Shown here: one piece after another, positions 17,601 to 29,600 of the stretch
How the letters are laid out: each line of letters starts with the position of its first letter
Numbering within the stretch: the stretch's first letter is position 1
Source of the DNA: Bathymodiolus thermophilus thioautotrophic gill symbiont
GTDB lineage: Bacteria; Pseudomonadota; Gammaproteobacteria; PS1; Pseudothioglobaceae
Reading direction: 5' to 3'
DNA: 64,000 nucleotides
Assembly (NCBI RefSeq): GCF_003711265.1
Contig: NZ_CP024634.1
Location: forward strand, 992,001 to 1,056,000
Translations under genes and position numbers: made by a program
Notes under the pieces: generated by a model
The model's database searches: none
What the model saw: only the letters and a program-made list of their open reading frames with translations
Told to the model about the DNA's origin: nothing

Positions 17601-20600
17601 AATGGCTGCCATTACCATAGACAATATTGCCCCAATTATCAACACTGCCAGCATTAATTCTGGCACTACTTTGTTGGTATTAACCTTAAGCAAAGGGGTA
17701 ATTGGTACACCAGATAAGGGCGACTTTGTCGTTAAGAATGGCGCTACTGATTCATTGACTGATAACATTGTAACCGCTGTTACTGTGAGCGGTAACACCA
17801 TAACCTTGACCTTGACCACTGCTGTGGATCAAAGAGACGGTGTTACAATTGCCTATACTCAAAACACAGACGCTAACAAACAACTTAAAGGCAGTGCGGG
17901 TAATTCGGTTGTCAGCGATCTGCTAACGACAACAACAGTGGTGGACATTTCCGCCCCAATTGTTACTGGTGCTGTCAACCCAAGTGCCACCGAAGTGATT
18001 AAAGCAGGTGATACACTGTCAATTGAATTGACTTTAAGTGAAGAAGCAACACTGGCCAATGGAGAAATAGCAACCATTGTCTTATTGATTGATAAAATCG
18101 ACAGTTCAGGCGTTATGGAAGTAATAGCCACTGCTACTGGCAATGGCTCAAGTAGCAATAAACTTACCTTTACCACTCTAGCCTTACCAAATGGCTTGGC
18201 GGACAGCGATGGTGTTGAGATTAAAGCCAGTTCACTCGTCTTTTTAGCAACAGTTTTTAAAGACGCTAGTGGCAACGATGTTAGCAAGATTTTCAGCAAG
18301 GTGAATGCCGTTAGTAATGAGCAAGTGGATAGCGTGGCTCCAACTTTCAATAGTGCTGTAGTGGTTGATGTTGTCGTTAATACAGCTATTGCAGTAGTCA
18401 TTTATGATGCTCAAGCCACTGATAATGGTGGTGTTAATGACGCTGGTATTACTTATAGCATAAAAGATGCGGCTAACAATAAATTTGATATTAACGCAAC
18501 AACAGGTTGGTTAACTTATCAGGAAATACAAACAACAGAGCATAGCGACACAGTTACTATTGTTGCCATTGATACTGCAGGTAACAGCAATGAGCTTGTT
18601 GTTACAGTTCGTGTTAAAAATTTCTTTACCAGTATTGATTGGGTTGGTGCAACTGCTGATAACTATATCAATAGCATTGAAAAAGCTGGTGCCACTTTGT
18701 CAGGAACTATTGTTACGGTAGGGGATCCAGTAACAATCGACAGTATTCAAATTGTTAAAAATGACAACACCACAATTGATATTGAAAAAGCCAACATAAT
18801 TTCAACAGGCGAAAATTGGAAATTAAATAGTATTGCAAAAGCCCAGATTGCTAATTTAGCCGATGGCATCTACACCGCTAAAGTAAGTTTAAAAGACAGC
18901 AACAATCAAGTAGTCGTTTTAGACAGCAAACAAGTTACCTACGACACCATAATAAACCTTGATATTAATACAGTTGCAACTAACGACATTATTAATTTTG
19001 ATAAAAAAAATGTAGGATTTGATGTTACAGGTAGTTCTGATGCCATTGGTCAAACCGTTACCGTCAGCTGGGTTGGTACAGAGAAAACTGCAATTGTTCA
19101 AGCTAATGGTGTATGGTCTGTTGCTTATGTAGCAGCCGACATTACTTACAATGCCGATAGTAGCGTTATCAGTGCTACAGTAAATGATGCTGCTGGCAAC
19201 GAGAAAACAGTCGAACATACGGTGCATATTGACATTACTTCAGCGACACTTAGTATCAACACAGTTGCCACGAATGACGAAATTGATGCCGTCGAGAAAA
19301 ATGCAGGTATTGTTATTAATGGCAAATCTGACGCTCTTGGTCAAACTGTTACCGTTAGTTGGGGTGGCAATGATAAAACAGCCATCGTTGATGACATTAC
19401 AGGGGTTTGGTATGTTACTTATGCAGCCGCCGATGTTCCCGCTGATGCTATTAGTAGCATTATCAGCGCCAAAGTCAGTGATGCTATTGGCAATCCAGAG
19501 ACCATTAGCACACGCACAGTGCTTATTGATACCATGGCCACTGAGCAACCAATCATTACTATTAAAGATGGCGAAGATGCGTATGTTAACAGTATTGAAA
19601 CAGGGGTAAATCTGCAAATATCTGCCGTGGGTATGGCGGTAGGAGATGAAATTCAACTTAAAAAAAGCAGTGATGTCAGTTTGGGCGATGCATATATCGT
19701 TACTGCTGACGACATTAGCAACGGCAAGGCAACCATTAGGATTGCTAAAGCAGATTTAGGTTCAACTGGCGATGTAACAGAAATTACTGCCACCATTACC
19801 GATATCATGGGTTATACCAGCGTGCCAAGCAGTGCAATAAGTATCACTCTTAATACCCTCATTCCATCAACTCTAACCATAACCCTCACAACCGATACTG
19901 GCTCATCCGATGGCATTACCCAGAATGGCGATATGACGATTAGCGGCGTAGAAGAAGGTAATAGTTGGCACTATAGTACTGATAGTGGTAGCAATTGGCA
20001 TATAGGCGGAGGTAGTAGTTTTGTGCTAAATGTAGGTACTTATGCCGTAGATAGTATTTGGGTAAAACAAACCGATGTGGCTGGCAATGCTTCAAGCATT
20101 AGTAAAAACAGTCAAGCCATTACTGTGGATACCATTGCACCCACTCTCACCATTAATATAGATGATACTAATTTAACAACAGGAGAGAGTACCACGCTAA
20201 AATTTAATTTTAGTGAAATACCGGCAGTAGACAGTTTTGATATTAGTGATATTACTGCCTCTAATGGCAGTATCAGTCAATTAGTTGTTGATAGCGAAGA
20301 TGCTTCGCGCTACACAGCCTTATTTACCCCAACTGAAAATATTGATGAAAGCACTAATGTCATTAGTGTTGGCACCGATTGGACAGATATAGCGGGCAAT
20401 GCACCAACAGCCATCACAAATTCTGTTAATTATCAAATTAATACGAATGTGGATGCCGACACCATGGTACCAAACTTACAAAGCCCACCAGTCTTAACTG
20501 TTACTGGCGGTGGCAATAGTATCGGCGATACAATTGTACTTACATTCGTCTTTAATGAAATGGTTAAAGGACTTGAAACAGGTACTACCAACAATATTTT

Positions 20601-23600
20601 TACAGTGCAAAGTACTCCTGTTGAGGCCACTTGGTCGGGAAGTAATAACACCGCAACAAGAAGCCTCACTTACACTATTGCAGCAGGTCAAAATGGCACA
20701 GTCATTATTGACAAAGCCGCCCTAAAAACGGCTCTGATTGCTGGTATTACTGATACCTCAAACAATGCTTTTGATAGCACTGCCACGATTGCCGGTATTG
20801 ACATTAGCGCATTGGTTAGTATTGATGGCACTGTTCCAGAGATAAGTATCACTCATGATGTTACTGAAACACTTAAAGCGGGCAATGTCATTACCTATAC
20901 TTTTACCTTTGATAATGCAGTTACAGGCTTTGATAAGGATGATATTGTTGTAGACAATGGCACAAAAGGGGCATTTGTCAAAACTGGCGACACAACTTAC
21001 ACCTTAGTTGTTACGCCAACGGCAAACTTTACTGGCAACCTAAATATTGAAATAGCCGCCAATGCAGCAACAGATAGTGCTGGTAACAGTAGTGCTGCAA
21101 TAACCTCAACACCTGTAATAGTCAACACAATACGACCCAGTGTAAGCATTAGCATAGGTAATACTAATTTAACATCTGCTGAAAACACTACTTTAAGCTT
21201 TAACTTCAGCGAAGCACCAGCAGTAAACAGTTTTACTTCTGACGATATTATCGCACCCAATGGTACTATCACCAATTTAACCGTTGATAGTGCTGATGCT
21301 AAACATTACACAGCAACCTTTACTGCGGCACAAGGCGTAGCAGACGATAGCAATTATATTAGTGTTGGCACCAATTGGACCAACATAGCAGGTAATGCGC
21401 CAGAAGCGCTTACCCAATCAATCAACTACAAAATAACCGATACGCATGCACCAACGATTGTTATTACAGACGATGTGGCTGGAGATATTGGTATTGGTGC
21501 CAATATCACTTACACTTTTACCTTTAGTGAAGCCGTTACTGGTTTTGACCAGGCCGATATCAGCGTCAGTAATGGCACAAAAGGGCAATTTACCAAAGTC
21601 AGTAATGCAGTTTACAGTTTAGTTGTTACGCAAACAGGTGTTGACAATATAACCGTTAATGTCGCCACTGGTGCAGCCAAAGACGGTGCCAACATTGACA
21701 GTATTGCCGCACAATCCGTGCAAACAGCAGACTTACAAAGACCAACTGTGGCCATCAGTATGAATAACACTGATTTTCTGCGAACTGGCAATACTGCAAC
21801 CATCAGTTTTAACTTTAGTGAAATAGTTAAGGATTTTGACCTAAGCGATATCACCACCGACAAAGGCACCATCACTAATTTGGTTGTTGATAGTACCGAC
21901 GCTAGCCTTTATACTGCCACCTATACGGCAACACAAAATATAGAGTCTAAGTATATTGACTTTACCATTACCGCTACAGGTTGGACAGATATGGCTGGCA
22001 ATACACCTGAGGCCGTCGTGCAAGTATCGGTAACCTCCAGTTTTCAAAGCCCACCAATCTTGGCGATTCAACAAGGCGAAGACCGCTATCTTAATGCTAC
22101 AGAAGCCACTATTGGAATAGAAGTTACCTTGCAACAAGATGCCCAGGTAGGCGATAGCGTTCAGTTTAAAACAAAGTCAGGTGCAGTGGGAGAACTGTAT
22201 GTTATTCAACAAAGTGATATAGATAATAAGAAGTTTTCACAACTTATCAATAGAGTAGATTTAGGTGAAAACGGCACGGAAGCAGAAATTACTGCCGTGA
22301 TAAAAGACCAATTGGGTAACACCAGTCACGACAGTAACGCACTATTGATCATCATAGACGAAGCATCGCCATTACTATTAAGCAGCAGTTGGCATATTAA
22401 CACACCGCCAATAGGACAAAACTCCTTCATAGTGGATGACATTATTGAACTCAGTGTTACCACTAGTGAGCCATTAAAATTTGGCGACACCACTGGTTCT
22501 CAGCTTATTATGGGCGGCAAAATATTCGTTCTTGATGTTGCTAAATCCAGTGAGAACAGCAATAAAAAGTTGGTTTTTACCCATCAAGTTAGTGTCGATG
22601 AAACAATGGCACAACAAGAAGCCATTATCAAAACCGACCAAATCACGCTCAACGGTGTTACCGATATGGTGGGCAATGCGCTGGCCTTACCTTCCTTGGT
22701 TATTGCCACAAGCCTTTATCAGAATGCAATTTTTCATCAATCAACCACCAACCCTTTCACCAATATCGACACCAGTACCAACACCAACGCCAACGCCACC
22801 CCAACCTTCGCCGACATTGACCAAGACGGTGATTTAGACCTTATTATCGGCTCAGCAGCAGGCACACTGAGTTATTACACCAATGTTAACAACAATTTTG
22901 TCAAAGCAACCGACAGCCCTTTCCAACATATCCGCCATACTAGTGCCGCCCCTACTTTTGTTGACCTTGACCAAGATGGCAATTTAGATTTAATTGTTGG
23001 TGATTTAGAAGGCAAACTCCATTTTTATAAAAACATTCAATACGGCAACACAGCCACCTTTAATTTGGTAGCAGCACAATTTAATCCGTTGAGTGATATC
23101 GATATTGGTAGCAACGCCACCCCAACCTTTGCTGACATTGACCAAGATGGCGATTTAGACCTTATTGTTGGCAGTGCCACAGGCACTTTGACCTATTATC
23201 AAAGCAACAATAACAACTTTACTGAAACAAGCAACAATCCGTTCCAAAATATTAGCCACGCTTATTCAACCCCAACTTTTGTGGATGTTGACCAAGATGG
23301 CGATCTAGATTTGGTTGTTGGCTATGTTAATGGTGCACTGCATTATTACCAAAACAACGACACTGTATTTAGTGTCAAAACTACCAGTAACGCACTGTTT
23401 TCCAGTATTAAAGTCGGCAACAACGCCGCCCCTACTTTTGCTGATATAGACAACAACGGCACCTTGGATTTAATCCTTGGCGCTCAAGATGGCTCATTAC
23501 AATACCAGCAACGCCAACAGTCTGAAGTGATTGATGCTCAAGCACCGAGTTTAAGCATCGTGGTTACCCAAACCACATTGCTTAAAGGTCAGAGTAGCCA

Positions 23601-26600
23601 GATAATACTGAACTTTAGTGAAGCGGTAAAAGGCTTTACACTTGATAACCTAAGTGCCGAGAATGCCACCCTGAGTAACCTAAAACTCAATCCCAATCGT
23701 CACAGCACCCAGCCATTTTCTTACCTTGCCACGCTCACTCCAAACGACAACATCAACCAAGCCAGCAACCGCATTAGCGTTAACAGCAACTGGCAAGATT
23801 TGAATGGCAATACACCGGCTAGTAATTTTAGTTCAAACATTTATCAAGTGTTTACCGACACCAATTCTACACAAATCCAAGGCTGGACAAGTAACACCCC
23901 ATCTAGTACACAAATAGCCTTTACTCAGGGTGATACCATTACCATTAGTTTAAGCCTTAGCGCCAATGCTAAGGTCAATAACAGCCAAGCTTATATCGTT
24001 ATTGATGAAAAACGCTTTGACATTGACAAAGACGATTTTAACGCTGCAAGCGACAAAACCGTCCTCAATTTTAACTACACCGTACAAGCCAACGATACTT
24101 TGAACTTACCCGACTTTGTGGTTAAGAGAGATCAAGTATTTTTAAACGGCGTAACCGACACTTATGACTATAACCTTGATTTGTCATCAATGCCAGAACA
24201 AGTACTATTAGGAGAGCGAGCGTTGTTCAAGTTAGAAAGTTCGTTGGACATTACACAACCTAAAGATGATAGAATAAACAATGCATTTTATGCTGATGTC
24301 AATGCTGATGGTTATATGGATGTTATTTCAACAGACGCTTACAATCATGATGGTGGTGGCAATTACGCCAGTTTGAGTTTTTATTTTTTCCAAGGTTCTG
24401 CCACAGGTTTGACTTTTAGAGAAGGGGCAGGCACGCCTTTTTATCAGTGGGATAAGGGAGGTCAAATTGATGCGGAGGCTGGTGGCTCTCTACGCACAGC
24501 CGCTTTTGCCGATGTTGATAATGATGGCGATTTAGATATGCTTGTTACTCAACGCAAACTTTCTTACAATATAATAAAATTTTTCGACAACCAAGACGGT
24601 ATTTATATCATGCAAGGGTCGCATTCACTCGCTAACATTAGCGCCACCAGTCTAATTATCCCCACTTTTGCTGATATTGATGGCGATGGCGATGCTGATT
24701 TGGTGGTAGGCGATAGCGAAGGTACCTTAAAATATTATACTAACCAGCAAAGCGTGTTTACCCAACAAACAGGTGTTAATAATCCTTTTACCATGGATGT
24801 GGGTACACACGCCGCACCGACCTTTGCTGATATTGATAACGATGGTGATCTAGATCTACTGATTGGCAGTAGCTCAGGCTGGCATTATTATCAAAATATC
24901 AACGGTGTATGGATAGCGCAAACAGGTGTTAATAACCCTTTTAGTGGCGTAGCAGGTGGTATTCCTAACTTTGTGGATGTTGATTTTGATGGCAATAAGG
25001 ATTTGGCCATTACCGCACTAAAACACACTTATTATTATCGCAATACTCACCGCACGGTTATCGACACCCAAGCCCCAGAAACCCCAAGTATTAATATCCA
25101 TGACATCTCGCTTTCCGCTGGCGACAGCACTAAAGTTGAATTCCATTTTGCAGAAAAAGTTTTAAACTTCACATTGGATGACATTACTGCTGAAAACGCC
25201 ACCCTGAGTAACTTTAGACAAGACACCAGCCTAGGTACTTTTGTATGGACGGCAACCCTAGCACCAGACTCAGGCGTTAACGATAGCACTAACACCCTGA
25301 GCATAGGCAGAGATTGGCATGATAGCGCTGGCAACAAACCCAGTCAAATTACCACCTCAAGCAATTATATGGTCAGCAGCCAAGTCGCAGCAAACATCAG
25401 CAGTAATGTTAGCGACTGGGTTTTCAGCAGTCCACCAACAGGACAAGATTATTTTTCTATTGGCGACACTATGACGCTAACCATTAGCATGAGCAAAGCT
25501 GTGCAGGTAACTGATGGTAGTGCTTATCTTATGTTAGCCAACAGGCGTTTCAACATTGACAAAGCCGCTTTTGACCTTGCAAGTGACAAAACCAAGCTCA
25601 ACTTTACTTATACCGTGGTTGAGGGTGATTATTTAATCAGCAGTGATTTTGTTGTTAACAGTACCCATCTAACAGGGGTCAGCGATGTTGCAGGAGTAGC
25701 GGCTAATGACTTGAGCGCAGAGTTGGTTTTGTTGAGAAACAGCGATACTTTTGAGCGATCTCATGCTAGCATACCAGGCATTGAAAAAGGCACTTTCAGT
25801 ACAGTAAATTTTATAGATTTGAATAATGACGGCGCTGAAGAATTGGTTATTGGCCTAGACTTGGATAGTGGTTCTGATAGAAGTCTCTATTATAAGATCA
25901 CTCCAGATGGAGGAAGTAACAGTTTTGTAAAAATTACCGGGAACGCCGATCCATTTCGTGAGATTGACTTTGCTGGCGATGCTATTCTTGCATGGGCTTT
26001 TGCTGATATAAACAGGGATGGTTACTTAGACTTTTTGACAAGCAAAGGTTATTACATATATTCGGGAGACAAATTCTTATTGCAAACAGGCGTCAACGAT
26101 CCTTTTTCTCATCTTGATTTAAGCAAGAATCAAATGCATAATTTGGTGGATTTAGACAATGATGGTGATTTTGATCTTGTCGCTGCTGAAGATAATGGTA
26201 CTCTTTCTTATTATGAAAATAATAATGGTGTTTATGCACTAAAAACAGACCATGTGCTATCAGGAATAGATTTAGGGTCAGGTATTGAAATGAACTTTAG
26301 GGATTTAGATGGTGATGGCGATTTAGATTTAACATCAGGTAGCTTTTATGGAACAAATAACCGTGAAGCCATTAGTTATCGTGAAAATGTTGGCACGATT
26401 AACAACCCAATTTTTAGCCATCAACGCGGTGATAGTAATTTCTTTGATCATCTTGATAATAAAGGGCTTTATATCGGATCGCCTGGCTTTAGTGATATTA
26501 ATGGTGACGGCATATTAGATTTTGTAACCGCACAATACAGTAACTATGTGCAATACTACAAGGGTGTTACCAACCCCCTTAAAGTCAAAACCGTCCATTA

Positions 26601-29600
26601 TCAAGATATGGACGGTATTACTTCAATCGCCGCCAGTGATAAACTCATTGAGCATTTTCACTGGAACAGACTCAGTGCTGACAAAAAATATGTCAGCCTT
26701 AAGGATGCCACTATTACTAATTTTGATTTAAGCCATGACACCCTTGATGTTTCTGCTTTACTCTTACACTTGGAAAATGATAACGCCAAACAGGGTCATA
26801 TTAATATTCAAATCAATGGTGAAGACAGTGTTTTAAGTATTGATAATTTTGATATTACTTTGATAGGTGTTAATGCTAGCGTTGAAACACTTATTGAAAA
26901 TAAAGTGCTTCGCATCTCTAGTGACAAAACAGACACAATTAACACCAACCCTTTCGCCAATATCGACACCAACACCAACGCCAACGCCACCCCAACCTTC
27001 GCCGACATTGACCAAGACGGTGATTTAGACCTTATTATCGGCTCAGCAGCAGGCACACTGAGTTATTACACCAATGTTAACAACAATTTTGTCAAAGCAA
27101 CCGACAGCCCTTTCCAACATATCCGCCATACTAGTGCCGCCCCTACTTTTGTTGACCTTGACCAAGATGGCAATTTAGATTTAATTGTTGGTGATTTAGA
27201 AGGCAAACTCCATTTTTATAAAAACATTCAATACGGCAACACAGCCACCTTTAATTTGGTAGCAGCACAATTTAATCCGTTGAGTGATATCGATATTGGT
27301 AGCAACGCCACCCCAACCTTTGCTGACATTGACCAAGATGGCGATTTAGACCTTATTGTTGGCAGTGCCACAGGCACTTTGACCTATTATCAAAGCAACA
27401 ATAACAACTTTACTGAAACAAGCAACAATCCGTTCCAAAATATTAGCCACGCTTATTCAACCCCAACTTTTGTGGATGTTGACCAAGATGGCGATCTAGA
27501 TTTGGTTGTTGGCTATGTTAATGGTGCACTGCATTATTACCAAAACAACGACACTGTATTTAGTGTCAAAACTACCAGTAACGCACTGTTTTCCAGTATT
27601 AAAGTCGGCAACAACGCCGCCCCTACTTTTGCTGATATAGACAACAACGGCACCTTGGATTTAATCCTTGGCGCTCAAGATGGCTCATTACAATACCAGC
27701 AACGCCAACAGTCTGAAGTGATTGATGCTCAAGCACCGAGTTTAAGCATCGTGGTTACCCAAACCACATTGCTTAAAGGTCAGAGTAGCCAGATAATACT
27801 GAACTTTAGTGAAGCGGTAAAAGGCTTTACACTTGATAACCTAAGTGCCGAGAATGCCACCCTGAGTAACCTAAAACTCAATCCCAATCGTCACAGCACC
27901 CAGCCATTTTCTTACCTTGCCACGCTCACTCCAAACGACAACATCAACCAAGCCAGCAACCGCATTAGCGTTAACAGCAACTGGCAAGATTTGAATGGCA
28001 ATACACCGGCTAGTAATTTTAGTTCAAACATTTATCAAGTGTTTACCGACACCAATTCTACACAAATCCAAGGCTGGACAAGTAACACCCCATCTAGTAC
28101 ACAAATAGCCTTTACTCAGGGTGATACCATTACCATTAGTTTAAGCCTTAGCGCCAATGCTAAGGTCAATAACAGCCAAGCTTATATCGTTATTGATGAA
28201 AAACGCTTTGACATTGACAAAGACGATTTTAACGCTGCAAGCGACAAAACCGTCCTCAATTTTAACTACACCGTACAAGCCAACGATACTTTGAACTTAC
28301 CCGACTTTGTGGTTAAGAGAGATCAAGTATTTTTAAACGGCGTAACCGACACTTATGACTATAACCTTGATTTGTCATCAATGCCAGAACAAGTACTATT
28401 AGGAGAGCGAGCGTTGTTCAAGTTAGAAAGTTCGTTGGACATTACACAACCTAAAGATGATAGAATAAACAATGCATTTTATGCTGATGTCAATGCTGAT
28501 GGTTATATGGATGTTATTTCAACAGACGCTTACAATCATGATGGTGGTGGCAATTACGCCAGTTTGAGTTTTTATTTTTTCCAAGGTTCTGCCACAGGTT
28601 TGACTTTTAGAGAAGGGGCAGGCACGCCTTTTTATCAGTGGGATAAGGGAGGTCAAATTGATGCGGAGGCTGGTGGCTCTCTACGCACAGCCGCTTTTGC
28701 CGATGTTGATAATGATGGCGATTTAGATATGCTTGTTACTCAACGCAAACTTTCTTACAATATAATAAAATTTTTCGACAACCAAGACGGTATTTATATC
28801 ATGCAAGGGTCGCATTCACTCGCTAACATTAGCGCCACCAGTCTAATTATCCCCACTTTTGCTGATATTGATGGCGATGGCGATGCTGATTTGGTGGTAG
28901 GCGATAGCGAAGGTACCTTAAAATATTATACTAACCAGCAAAGCGTGTTTACCCAACAAACAGGTGTTAATAATCCTTTTACCATGGATGTGGGTACACA
29001 CGCCGCACCGACCTTTGCTGATATTGATAACGATGGTGATCTAGATCTACTGATTGGCAGTAGCTCAGGCTGGCATTATTATCAAAATATCAACGGTGTA
29101 TGGATAGCGCAAACAGGTGTTAATAACCCTTTTAGTGGCGTAGCAGGTGGTATTCCTAACTTTGTGGATGTTGATTTTGATGGCAATAAGGATTTGGCCA
29201 TTACCGCACTAAAACACACTTATTATTATCGCAATACTCACCGCACGGTTATCGACACCCAAGCCCCAGAAACCCCAAGTATTAATATCCATGACATCTC
29301 GCTTTCCGCTGGCGACAGCACTAAAGTTGAATTCCATTTTGCAGAAAAAGTTTTAAACTTCACATTGGATGACATTACTGCTGAAAACGCCACCCTGAGT
29401 AACTTTAGACAAGACACCAGCCTAGGTACTTTTGTATGGACGGCAACCCTAGCACCAGACTCAGGCGTTAACGATAGCACTAACACCCTGAGCATAGGCA
29501 GAGATTGGCATGATAGCGCTGGCAACAAACCCAGTCAAATTACCACCTCAAGCAATTATATGGTCAGCAGCCAAGTCGCAGCAAACATCAGCAGTAATGT

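Noticed and set aside
15357..21875. Many long antisense open frames rich in Val, Leu and Ser over the adhesin gene
   Set aside because: They are shadows of biased codon use in the Ig-like repeats (GCN, ACN, GAT); they have no starts with ribosome-binding sites and no family features.
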